A stretch of DNA of 28,921 nucleotides, taken from contig JAWQRN010000490.1 in assembly GCA_033557685.1 (NCBI GenBank), forward strand, positions 1 to 28,921, in the 5' to 3' direction. Shown here in pieces: positions 18,471 through 28,921 of this stretch. Numbering within the stretch: the first letter of the stretch is position 1; every line of letters starts with the position of its first letter. The DNA is from Sperchopsis tessellata. Lineage: Eukaryota; Arthropoda; Insecta; Coleoptera; Hydrophilidae. Position numbers and translations under genes: made by a program. Below the pieces are notes generated by a model, which made no database searches, had not been told where the DNA came from, and worked only from the letters and a program-made list of their open reading frames with translations.

Positions 18471-20152
18471 TGTTGTGAGCAGATTTGCACCCTCTTAGTA
18501 GAACTTTATGGACCTGTGAACACCTCTGCATGCAGGGAAGTAACAGGCAAAGACACCATACAAATTCAACTCTATTCTGTATTGAAGAACCTCAGGCGTA
18601 GCTAGGTTCATACCTGACTTAGCCCATTTCATCCTAACTCTCTTTTTTGAGAAACACTCCAAGAAAATCCCCCGTAATATATCTTATTTCTCAGTATCTC
18701 CAATCACCGACACACCCAGCGTCGTGTGATCTGATAAAAAGCATTAAGAACCCCTGAGCCAGAATGCATACTGCCATCCTTACAAAACAAAAAATTATCA
18801 ATACAGGAACTAGTACCAGCAGTCATGCCTTTGGGCTCAGTTATAACATAGCCAAAATTGACCTAAAGTCCCGGTCATATCTACCCTCATCAAATAAATA
18901 TTATATATTAAATTCGCTTGCCATAATAAATCTATCATCAATCTCGAAAAGATGTTCTAACATACTGTATGTCCAAGAAAGTTTGAATATCTGCACCAAA
19001 CGGTCGGTAGACTGCCACAATCACAGAGTGCAAACCATCGAGACACACCTCGTGCCCAGTCAATTACGTAGCTTACAGAGAAGTTCTGGATATCATTCCT
19101 TAGCCTCCATCCAAAAGTGGATTATCCATATATGACAACCCCACCATGAACGTTGACACTCCTGCAGTAACTTGATATTAACTGAAGATTACTCACTTTT
19201 AACACTGCAATTTGATCACTGCTTTGTCAATATTCACTAAAATAGAGGCACTGACAGCCAATCTGGTCAAGCAAACAATTCAGTTCGTTTCTACTTGTAT
19301 TAAAACACTGTATAGTCTGGTGAACAATTCTGAAAACAGACTCCTTGGCCAATGCTATTTGCTTCTTGGGAGTGCCTTCAGTCTGCATAAAAAACGATCG
19401 ATTACTACTCCTCTAGGCCAGTTGTTAGGATCTCTTATATTTTCAGTCTCATTCAAAGGTACAGAGAGATTGAACGACCTGTAGTGTTCAGGATATTTGG
19501 AGGTTATCTTATCGCAAGTCACCACCTTGAAGTTCTTATCGTGCAGATCCTTTCTGTTTGAGTCCTCTGAGGTGTCCCTAGCTACCTTATATATGTGGAA
19601 GTGTACCAGTCGTTGAAACTAGTTTATTCATTATTGGTGCCCATTACGGCTGTTTTTTTCTATGATGGAACATCCATCTTCCTCGATGGAAGTTCAATTT
19701 TGGTATATTTGGCTTTCCTTTTATGTTGTACAGTGATCCACGAAGCATCTTTCCCTATGTCCCCCTTTAGTAGGTGTCTCACGAGATTTATAACATGATC
19801 CAGAACTCTCGCGTGGTTGACCTGGTGCACTTCATTTTGAATTTATGAAATACCTTTCCTAGCATTTATACATTCATTCTCATTTCGTGTAGGCACCGAG
19901 TTAGTAACCTCGGACACCCCCGCAAACGACAACCGTCGTCCAAAATTACCATCCCTCTCCAGTTTCACAAACTCCTTTAACACCTGCTCATCACAGGTCT
20001 GCATTACGCTTCTCAAGGGAATAAAGACATCGCCACCCTTCACAGGAAGAATGGATTTCATTTTTACGTTATTTCCACGGGGTACCGGTGTCAGGTCCGC
20101 CACCCTAGGCACATCCGAAGTCACCACGCCCCGCTAGACAGTTAGCGAATGT

Positions 20153-20644
20153 TTAACATTTATGCCTACATCTGCCTTTTTTGTAGCACCTTAACGAGGC
20201 AACTTCTAATTCGAACTTTTCATTCAATCTCGCAACAATGCAGTCACTTAGTTCACGAAAACTTCGTTCAAAAGTTGAGCATTCCGCAGTCAGTGTATTA
20301 ACTATTAACTGCAGTTGCAAAATTTCTTTTTGAAGTTGTTTTAATTTCCCATTGAGAAGCACATCTTCATTAGAAGACGAACTTTCGTTTGTTCTCTTGT
20401 TTTTATTGTTACGTACTGTGTTTTTAGTTTGGCGTGCAATTGGAATTTTAACTCTATCCTCACTTTTGCAGCATTCAACTTTCCAGCTGGCATTTTAAAT
20501 TTGGCCCTGAAATGCACAGCTTCGGTAATAACTTGAACCACAAAGTATGCAGTCCATCACCGTCACTGCTTTCTTTTTACAATGACCGCAAGTTATTCCA
20601 CAAATTAACTGGGAATCCGATTTTTCGTTGTTCCGAGCCGCCAT
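20153..20644 (-). pseudogene. ORF1-like protein of the jockey/CR1-like element (PHD-like finger plus coiled coil)
   Basis: The frame starts MAARNNEKSDSQLICGITCG at 20644. It holds a C-x2-C...C-x2-C...C arrangement (CGHCKKKAVTVMDCILCG, then YYRSC, then WKVECC), which resembles the PHD-type fingers of ORF1 in some jockey and CR1 elements. An in-frame stop lies at 20497-20495. Beyond it come a Lys/Asn/Ser-rich linker and LLNGKLKQLQKEILQLQLIV, a likely coiled coil, ending at the stop at 20153. A further frame at 20127-19843 may be the rest of ORF1. The nucleic-acid chaperone role is family knowledge only. Confidence 0.6.
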
Positions 20645-20739
20645 GTTGAATAATATGCCAAAACGCCCACGATTATTTATCTATCGTAACTATTCTGAAT
20701 TCACTGAAGTTTGAACTGCGTGGACTAAGTGAAATTACG

Positions 20740-23700
20740 CAAATTAACTGAGAAAAGGAGAGACAAAGGAATTAATAGATAAATCGGAACGCCGGCTAGA
20801 GACGAAACTACCGACCGCGTACGAGGACAATTTAACTTTTGCATATTGAAGATCACGGAGAGAAGTGGCGGTGCGCAAGCATGGGCGACACCAATTTAAA
20901 TGAAAGGAAAGATGGAAGTGAGATTTAAGGAGCAGCAAGAAGATGATGAGGTCCCCAGAGAAAGAGGATAGGGTGAGGAGAACTCCAGTCCCGAGCAGAA
21001 ACACTATAGTTAAGGGCAGACCGTTAGGAAGGATGGTAAAAGTGAGGAACTTGATCAATGATGTCTCAGATGATGAAGGCAAATAGAGAACTTAGGGAAA
21101 CCATTAGAAAGACAGGAAATATGGGATACGGAGCGTTTAGAAATTCAGGAGGAGAAAAGAAAGTGCAATTTAGTCATTGGATATGGTTGAACGAGGTGCA
21201 GAGAAACATATAGAGGATTTTTTGAAGAGTAAACTAAATTTTGAAGTAGAAATTAAGGTCTATTGCCTGAATAAAACAGACACTAACAAATAAAAGAAAA
21301 TTGCTTTGGTGGAGATGAAGTCATGGGCAGATAAACAGCGAACATACGAAGCAAGAGTAGGTTGGGAGAAACAAGATTATTTATAGACCATTATCTGATG
21401 CACGAGAAGAGAGCCATACAACAGGAAATTAGGAAGATAGCTGCCAAGGAAAGGGAAAAAGGAAGATGGGTAAATGAAGGATATAGGAAATTGACAATAA
21501 AATAATGAAGTATTCAACTGGAGTGATAGAAATGCGGCGTGGTTGTCTATGATAGGGGCCACCACACTCTAAAACACTAAAGGGAAAAATGAGGAAAAAG
21601 TTGAACGAAAAATGCGGGATAAAGAATTTTGGTAAACAACAATGCAGCTGGAGTAAGAGGCATAAAAGAAAAACAGGAAGAGCTGGAACACGAGATTGAA
21701 AAATATAGACTGACGTTTGTAGTTATAATATAAACAAAGACGGGACAGGGATGTGTGGAAATTGGTGAGAAGCATGTATTGCTGTACTCTGGAGTGCCAC
21801 TAGAGACAAGAGCAAGAACTGGTGTGGGGTTTATCATTTCCAAAAATAGGATGAGTTCAGTGAAGAAATAGAGGTTTGTGTCAGAGAGGTTGAGGACTAT
21901 AAGGCTGCAAATGAAGAATATGAGGCTTGCTACGGTTGTGGTGGTGCATGGTCCTAATGAGGATGAAAAAGTGGAGGAAAATGATAATTTCTGGGGTGAG
22001 ATGCAAGAACTAGTGGAACAGTGTAAGGGAGATATATGGTTGGTGGATGAAATGTCAATGAAAAATATGAAAGTGTCGGGACAGTATGGTGAGAGTGTAA
22101 AAATAATAATGTAAGAAGACTTATAGAATTCTGCTTGGAGAATGACTTAGTGATTGCAAATACACTCTTCCAGCACAAGAATATACCCAAGCACACAAGA
22201 GTTGCAACAGGAAGAGTGGAAATGTCTGTAATCGATTAGGTCTTGGTAGTAAGATTAAATAAATGAAGCATAAGGGAAGCGGAAATTGGTAGTGATCATT
22301 ACTAGTTGGTAGTGGAAATGACAAGTAGGAGTAACAGTGGAATTTTGGAAGTAAAATGTAGCGAGGAGGCTAGACGGAAGGAAAAGATTACATCATATAG
22401 GTTAAGCAATATGCAAGTTAGAAAAAGATATCAGTTGTTGATTGAACAGAACATGGAAATATACGGTGAGCGGATATACATATTGGATTTGGAAGAGTCT
22501 TGGCTGAATTTTAAGGAAACCATATTGAGAGCAACGGAAAACGCATGTGGGAAGAAAAAAGTATTTGAACATGGAAAGATAACGTCATGGTGGAATGACA
22601 AAATTAAGGAGGAAGTAAGGAAAAAGAAGAAAATATGGAAGCAATACCTGGTGGACAGTAATATGAACTTATATGCCCAATACCAGAACCAGAGGAAAAG
22701 AGTGAAGTATTTGGTGCTACAGGAAAAGAAAAAGGAATAGACAGAATTTGGGCGACGAATGGAACGGCATAGCTCGGAGAATCGCACGTAGTTTTTAAAA
22801 GTTTTTAAGGGCTTGGGGAAGGAGTGGAAATGGCCTCTAAGATAAATCTTAGACTAGAATAGAAATGTAGTGACGTAGGGCAAATTAATCATGGAGAGAT
22901 GAGGTAGAGGGAATATTTTGTCGAACTGCTAGAGGATACAAGTATTGATGACCATGAGCAGAAATAGCAAGAGTGGGGGGACTGTGATGTGGAGGATGGC
23001 GAGGAAATATCAAGGAAAGAGTTTAAGAGGGACTTTGAGATCAATTTATATGGGAAAGGTTGCGGGGCATGACCAGGTAACACCAGAAATGATCAAGTAC
23101 TTGGGAGAATCAGGCAGTAGAGGGTGGTTTTTGTATTGGCATGCATGTATCGATGGGTGCCGATCCTGCCATTATTTAAGAAGGGAGGTAGCAGAAGGTG
23201 TTAGAACTATACAGGGATATCACTTATGTATGTGCCAAGGAAGGTGTACGCTGTCAAACAAACTCAGTGAAAGGCTAGAAGCACAAATGGAGGATGAACA
23301 GACAGGTAGGGTCAGGTACATAAGATCTCATCTTCGTATTGAGACAGATCCAGGAGAAGGAAATGAAACATGATAGGAAGGGGTTTCTATGCTTCATTGA
23401 CCTGAAGAAGGCTTTTGATAGAGTGAGCATGTGTGGGAGGTGCTGAGAGGAAGAAAAGTAAAGGGAAATCTATTAGGAGTGGTACGAAGCATATACAGTG
23501 AAAACAACTGTTATGTATGAACTTCTAATGAACGGCCAGAAGAATTTTTAGTGAACCAGTGACCAGGTGGAACACTGAGCCCTCTGCTTTTAATTGTTCT
23601 TTTGGATGATGTGCTAAAGAGGTGTAAAGAAAAACTGAAGCAGCTGCATGTGTGGTATAGGAACTTGAGACACGTGGTGATCCCAGTGGTGCGTTTGCAG

Positions 23701-23805
23701 AAGACTTGGTGGTGTATGCGGGGTCATTTGAAACCCAGCCCAAAGAAATGATGAAAGAAGAAAGTAAAAATCCCCAAGGAATAAACATGATATATGAATA
23801 AGAAT
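20740..23805 (+). mobile_element. RTE/CFDP2-like non-LTR retrotransposon, copy 1, decayed and cut at its 3' side
   Basis: A LINE of the type often annotated as craniofacial development protein 2-like. Near 21190-21370 a charged N-terminal region reads HIEDFLKSKLNFEVEIKV and later MKSWADKQRTYEARVG. The endonuclease has VVHGPNEDEKVEENDNFWGE (about 21935-21995), LIEFCLENDLVIANTLF (about 22115-22165) and GSDHY near 22291. The linker has SWWNDKIKEEVRKKKKIWKQ (about 22587-22645). The RT has GKVAGHDQVTPEMIKYLGES (about 23054-23110), FIDLKKAFDRV at 23395-23427 and FAEDLVVYAGSF near 23690-23725, where the usual FADD has Asp to Glu. Frameshifts separate these blocks. Similarity ends after NMIYE at about 23800, where gypsy sequence begins. 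Confidence 0.85.
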
Positions 23806-23829
23806 TAGTTGCTTCCTTGGCCGCACATG

Positions 23830-25405
23830 AATGTATTATTTTGAAATTTGATTAAATGAAATCTCAAGCAAAGCTTCCAAGTCAATATATTATCAGAGCA
23901 GTGATGATGACCCTCACAAAGCATGAAAAGAGCTACTGTGTCACAAGACGAGAACTTCTGGCCATTGTCAAAGGTATATAGCACTTCCATAAGTTTCTCT
24001 ATAGAAAGCAATCCCTTAGAACAGATCATGCCGCCCTACAATGGCTTCTTCACTATGTATGTGTAAAATGTAGAAGGTCAGGTTGCTAGGTGGCTGGAAA
24101 GACTCCAAACATATCACGCTACCACTGAACACCGTAGAAGTAACATTCATAACAGCTCTGATGCTCTGTCAAGAAGGCCCTGCCCATTCGAATGTAACCA
24201 TTAGCAACACCTTGAAGAAAGAACAGAGATTCTGACAGTCTCTCGTACGACAATTTAGGTGGAAGGATGGACGGACGTCGGAATAAAAAGAACACAAAAA
24301 GAAAACCAAGAATTGAAGGCAGCATGGGTGACGACCAGCATGGGAAGAAGTAACCAAGCAGAGCCAAGCCATGAATACGTACTGGGCACAGTGTAACTTA
24401 CTAAAGATGGTAAATGAATTCAATGGGTCAACTGTCACAATGGTATCAGATACACTACCTGTACAGAAACTAATGGTCCGGGAAGAAAGAGAAAGGCTCC
24501 AATGCAGCAGTATATCGTAGGAAGCCCTTTCGAGAGAATTGCTATATTCATAGCTGGGCTATTCCCAGAGGCTGATACTGGCAATAAATACATACTGGTT
24601 GCCATGTATTATTTCAGTAAATGGGTTGAGACTTATGCCCTATTGAATCAGGAAGCTTCGACAGTTGCAGAAGTTGGTTAGGAAGTTTTTCAGTAGATTT
24701 GGAGGCCCTCTGGAACTCCATTCTGAACAAGGAAGAAACATTGAATCAGCTTTGATCCAGGAGACCTGTAAATTACTTGGGTTAAGGAAGATGCGAACTA
24801 CACCATTACGCCCTCAGTCTGGTGGAATGGGCAGATACCTAACCAAAGTTGTTGAACAGTATCTCCATCAGTTCCTGATGACCTACCACTCAGCAGTTAG
24901 CTAAATGACCTAGCAGACTCCAGCTAGTGTGATTTTTGGCAGCCAGCCAGATGAGCATGAATATTATTAAATACGATTTCTTATATCTAATTGTTATGAA
25001 TCAATTCCAAACTCCTGCGATTTTATTCATGTCGACAACTTGAGAAGGAAGATGGACGACATTCACAATTTTGTCCAAAATGACATCCAGATTGCAAGCA
25101 ACAGAATGAAGGAAAGGTAAGATGTACGAGCCGAAGCTGGGGGATTAAAGGAAAGTGAACCACAACGCCGGAAAGGTCTATGCCCCAAGCTGCAATTGTC
25201 CTGTGAAGGACCATATGAAGTAGTGAAGAAATTTAACATGATATATCGAATCAAGAAATCACCAAGAAGTAAACCGAAAGTTATACACTACAATCGGTGT
25301 GGTTCAACTGAGTTGGAAAGTAGTCTGAAATATGTTAGAATTTATCTTCAAGGATTCCAACATGATGATTGTGGTGTATCATTTACCATCGAGAAAACTT
25401 TATAG
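23830..25405 (+). mobile_element. 412/mdg1-like gypsy LTR retrotransposon, 3' part of pol only
   Basis: The fragment starts inside RNase H: KSYCVTRRELLAIVKGI at about 23925-23975, then RTDHAALQWLLHYV at about 24017-24058 and VARWLERLQTYHATTEH near 24085-24135. SDALSRRPC near 24160-24185 is the usual junction with integrase. Integrase follows with GSPFERIAIFIAGLFPEADT (about 24520-24580), YFSKWVETYALLNQEAST (about 24607-24664), FFSRFGGPLELHSEQGRN (about 24690-24745) and TTPLRPQSGGM (about 24800-24832). After integrase come QTPASVIFGSQPDEHEY and KLQLSCEGPYEVVKKFN (about 25187-25240). Two catalytic positions are changed (D to F in IAIFIAG, D to E in HSEQG), and stops and frameshifts are present. 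Gag, protease and RT are absent. Confidence 0.88.
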
Positions 25406-26100
25406 CAAGAACAATGTAGACTGTTATTTCTACTATTATTTAATCTGCAAGAAAGATAAAGCGGGTGACTATCTATAAGAACCATCGGCGAGGGGAAGTC
25501 TGTCTTGCTACAGAAATCAAAACTAACCTAATGTTGTCAAAGCAGTTCTTTCCAACATTGATCTCTACAGCAGACACAAACGGCAGCGAAAGGTATAATT
25601 TATGTTTGTAAACTATTGTGACTTGATTTATTCATTTTGTAACCATTCATTTATATCTATTTCATTTATACATAATTATAATTTTAGGTTTTTATATATC
25701 AATTGTAAATATACATTATAACGACGAAACACGTTGTATTTCTGAAAAGAACCCATAATCGCAAATAACAACATCCAACGGAATATAACAGTCCTGTGTG
25801 CATTTACCCTGGATTCATAAGAATCGAATTGGACTGTAAGGCAATTTGTATTTACTTGACTTGTTTAACGAAGTTACGTTCTGGCGGCCTGGCCGCGAGT
25901 TGAATATGATGTAATTCTAAAACAATTGCAATAATGTAATAAATCTGAGTTTTATCGCAGGCGAAAGTACGTGTGCGGTGAAATACGGTGTCGAAAATAC
26001 GTAAACTGGCAAAAAAGAAACTAAAACTAGACTAAGTTTTCGTTAATCAAAACAAATTGAGTACGCTGTTCAAAGTCGAATAAAATAAAAGCGAAAAAGA
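25406..26100. other. Non-coding stretch after the gypsy fragment, possibly its 3' UTR or LTR
   Basis: A purine-rich run (GGCGAGGGGAAG, about 25488-25499) could be the old polypurine tract with a degraded 3' LTR after it. No second LTR copy exists in the window to compare, so this cannot be shown. From about 25850 the sequence may belong to the 5' leader of the following LINE. No gene is seen. Confidence 0.35.
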
Positions 26101-28862
26101 TCTACAAAACATCTGCACAGGCTTTAAATACAACAGAGCAGTATTGTTTGTATTTTGAGTGGAGATAAAAAGATCGACAGTAACAATAGCAAAGAATTGT
26201 GGTTGAGTTAGAGAACTGGCAACAGAAACAGGAAGTAATGAAGAATAAGAATAGATTAAGAGAACATAAAATTTACATAGATAGCGAGCTAACTAAGGAA
26301 GAAAGTAAAATACAGAAGGAAATAAGAGATATAGCTAAGGAGGAGAAACGAGAAGGAAGCAGAGAAAAGGCGGGGTACATGAAGCTCAATATTAAAGGAG
26401 CAAAGCACAAAATGGACTAGAAGAAACGATTACTGGTGTAACAACACAAAAGGAACAGCTAAGGAAATAAAACATTTCAGAGTCAAGAGAAGAAAGATTA
26501 AACTCACGGTAGTAGAAAATGTGGGATCACTGAATAGAAAAGAAGACAAACTTGCATACGAGTTTGAAAGGTTAGGTTTATTGTTTTTGGGGTTTACTAA
26601 AGTTAAAGAAAAGGATGGGGGCTGTGAACAATTTGGAAGGGATACAATGTTAATTTACAGTAGTGTTGATGCTGAGGATACAACGAGGGTGAGTGTGGGC
26701 TTGGTGATGTTCAGGAAGGACATGGGAATGGTGAAGGGATGGAATTGCATTTCAGAAAGCTACTTTTAGTTGAATTGAGGTTAGAAAGTGGGGTGCACAT
26801 CACATTAGAAATTGATTCTGTAGAACAGAAAGTTGTATTCTGGACAAAACTTCAGGAAGTGGTGGCACTGCAAAGGGAGAACTTATCTGATAGGTGATTG
26901 GAATAGGAGAGTGGGCACAAGTGGCGAAAAATGGGATGTCGTTTTGGGAATATGGGGTGAAGATACCAGAAATAAGAATGGTATTAAAATTTTAGAATTT
27001 TGTGCAATTAACAACTTAATTATTGCAAATACCAACATAGAGAAGACAACCATAAATACATAAGAGAGGAACCGGGAAGGGGAGAGAGATCAATAATCAA
27101 ATATAAAGTAAGAAGAGAGGCTGAAATCGAAAGTGATCATTACTTAGTGGTAGCAAGAATCCGATAGGATGAAGAACAAATAACATGCATAATAAAAAAG
27201 AGCAAAAATCAAGGCAATGATCAGAACATATAAATTAAGAAACACAAAGGAAAAGGAAGAATACCAAAAAATAATCAAAGAAGAAGGTAATAAACTGGGT
27301 GAAAGTTTATTTGCGCTGGATATAGAGGTGGCATGCCAAAATTACAGGTAAACATTAATGAAGGCGGCTGAAAATGTTTTTGGTTGTAGGAAGCGTGTCG
27401 AAGGAGACAGGCAAACATCATGGTGGAACCAGCACATCAAAGAAGCTATATTAGAGAAAAAGAAAGCATGGAAAAAATATATGAATGTTAGAACAGATGA
27501 CAACTATAAGATTTATAAGGAAAAATGCAAAGTTAACAGAAGAAGACAGCATATTAACAATTTGGAGAGAAAATGGAACAAAATGCTAAAGAAGCTTCTA
27601 TACAGAACTTTAAGAAATATGGGCAAAGAAAAACAAGCCTTTTAGATGCAGATGTTGAATACATTCCAAGAGACTGGAAGTGTTCAATAATATTTCCGAT
27701 TTACAAAAAGGAAGACAAAAGGAAATTTGAGAATTACAGAGGAATATCCTTACTATGTGAACCGGGAAAGATTTATGAAGGAGTATTGGAGCACAGATTG
27801 AGAACTGTTTTAAAAGGGCAACTAAAAGATGAACAGAGTGTCTTCAGACCCGTCAGGAGTACACAGGACTTTATTTTCACGATAAGACAGATACAAGAAC
27901 ATACTTGAAAATATGATGGAAAAAGCCTTTGACGATTGTCCAATAGACGTAATTTGGCACATTCTAGAAAAAATAGAAGTGAATTCCCAGCTCCTTATGG
28001 CTGTAAGGAGTGTGTACCAGGAGAATATATGTTGTGTAAGAACTGGAAATGAAGAATCAGAGGAATTCAATACAAATAAAGGGGCTGAGACAGGGTGGGA
28101 CATTGAGTCCTTTTCTTTTTATTGCATTGATGGATGAAGTTCTGAAAAGAACTAAGAATAAGATGCAGCCGTTGACTCTGAGTTACTACAAGTTGAGACC
28201 AGTATAAGTTAGGTGGCTGCATTTGCGGATGATTTAATGGTCTATGCACCATCGACAGCAAAAATGCAGAAAAACATGGAAATTTTATATGAAGAGTTGT
28301 GTAGGGTGGGACTAAGGATGAACGACAACAAAACCAAAACAACGGCACTTGGACGAGATGGCAGTTGGGTAAAGATTACGATAAATAGAGAGGAATCGGA
28401 ACAGACAAATATCTGGGATCGGTTATTGAGGAGGGTAGTGGATGTGGAAATTACAAACAGAATAGCATGTGTAGCAGGTGTATATCAAAAGTTAAGGAAA
28501 CCATTTATTTGGAAGAAGGGAAGTCACTAAAGAGAAATCTTTAGAACAGTGTATGTACCCAGAGAGACAAAAACAAAATACAAGCTAGTGAAATGAAAAT
28601 TTTGGGAGCAGTGGAAGGGGTTACAAAACTTAGAGTACGATACGAGGAGATTAGAAGAAGACTTGGAGTGTGCAGTGTACATAACAGAATTGAACAGCAA
28701 CAATTGATGTGGTATGGTCACATGGTAAGAATGGACGAGAACAGGAATACAAGGAGAGTATGGGAAGTAAAAATGCAGGAGGCAGGGGTAGGAAGGAAAG
28801 CAGCGGACACGTGGAATAAGACAATAGAAAACATATTTGAAAAACGCAGAAGAAGAATGAAC
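26101..28862 (+). mobile_element. RTE/CFDP2-like non-LTR retrotransposon, copy 2, decayed but with both functional halves
   Basis: The order is complete. An N-terminal charged region has WQQKQEVMKNKNRLREHKIY and IDSELTKEESKIQKEIRDIA (about 26215-26335). The endonuclease has VVENVGSLNRKEDKLAYEF (about 26509-26565), LIGDWNRRVGT (about 26888-26922), ILEFCAINNLIIANTNIE (about 26990-27045) and SDHYLVVA near 27136. The linker has SWWNQHIKEAILEKKKAWKK (about 27418-27477). The RT has YKKEDKRKFENYRGISLL (about 27702-27755), KAFDDCPIDVIWHILEKIEV (about 27920-27980) and an intact FADDLMVYAPST (28219-28257). The C-terminal part has LMWYGHMVRMDENRNTRRVW (about 28705-28760). Several frameshifts and stops break it. 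It ends at a (TA)n tract, fitting RTE elements, whose 3' ends are often short repeats. It is clearly related to copy 1. The clade name is tentative. Confidence 0.87.
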
Positions 28863-28864
28863 CG

Positions 28865-28908
<44 letters not shown>

Positions 28909-28921
28909 TAATATATATATT
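28863..28921. repeat. (TA)n microsatellite at the 3' end of the LINE
   Basis: About 20 uninterrupted TA units run from 28866 to about 28905, then TTTTTAATATATATATT to the window edge. It directly follows the last coding codons of copy 2 (EKRRRRMN), so it may be the element's own repeat tail. Confidence 0.9.

Larger units (their letters stand above)
16981..20660 (-). mobile_element. Jockey/CR1-like non-LTR retrotransposon, minus strand, decayed
   Basis: Read right to left, the element gives ORF1 with a PHD-like zinc motif and coiled coil (20644-20153). Endonuclease pieces follow, such as VNVHGGVVIY near 19145 and VIVAVYRPFGADIQ near 19010. A linker with NYRPISLL lies near 18030. The RT holds FKSGDPEDLRNYRP, then LDLSKVFDCLAHG near 17800, GVHQGNILEPLLFIIF at about 17600-17650, and YVDDTSLLVYGG near 17540. 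The C-terminal region has LLQKRVVTIIFNGECRATC near 17200 and HNYGTRHRGDYDYPI near 17050. Stops and frameshifts occur throughout. The end at about 16981 abuts the mariner fragment, inside the usual C-terminal coding region, so the 3' end is missing. Confidence 0.88.

Noticed and set aside
21877..22740. Separate host genes for the plus-strand frames at 21878-22114 and 22306-22740
   Set aside because: Both are pieces of one broken LINE (endonuclease and SWWN linker) in different frames.

Overview
The window looks like a piece of an AT-rich, intron-rich arthropod genome, almost certainly an insect. The one clear host gene is Snap25, the neuronal t-SNARE SNAP-25, and its recognisable exons are very close to insect SNAP-25. 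The rest is intronic or intergenic DNA with decayed insect-type retroelements (jockey/CR1-like, RTE/CFDP2-like, 412/mdg1-like gypsy), a mariner fragment and SINEs. The long introns and dense repeats suggest a large-genome insect, perhaps a hemimetabolous one. That last step is inference.

Layout. (1) 1-3664 is upstream DNA, probably the end of an upstream Snap25 intron. It holds a degraded jockey-like element and a tRNA-Leu-like SINE on the minus strand. (2) 3665-13857 (+) holds two constitutive Snap25 exons, 3665-3782 and 6238-6511. These are followed by three alternative last coding exons, A 8082-8144, B 10158-10220 and C 13792-13857. Each has an acceptor, about 20 codons completing the second SNARE helix, and its own stop. 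The 5' exons with the start codon lie outside the window or were not recognised. (3) 13858-16640 is probable 3' UTR and flank with a 5S rRNA-derived SINE. (4) 16761-28921 is a pile of dead transposons: mariner N-terminus, jockey/CR1-like element (minus), RTE-like copy 1, gypsy pol 3' fragment, and RTE-like copy 2 ending in a (TA)n tract.

The most interesting signal is the triplicated Snap25 terminal exon with what looks like its control sequence. Exons A and B come from a local tandem duplication of about 320-360 bp. Of 8 codon differences between them, 6 are synonymous, so both look constrained. Each is preceded by about 168 bases with no AG dinucleotide, a hallmark of a distant branch point. 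The same CGACTAA-containing branch-point-like box lies in each zone, and it is also complementary to a short site 57 bases past the shared upstream 5' splice site. The distal edge of the A/B duplication carries a 20-base element whose near-perfect reverse complement lies about 100 bases upstream of exon C. Together this suggests mutually exclusive choice of the SNAP-25 C-terminus by competing RNA pairing. The exons and complementarities are visible in the sequence; the mechanism is inference.

No intact transposon gene, bacterial gene, CRISPR array or rRNA gene is seen.
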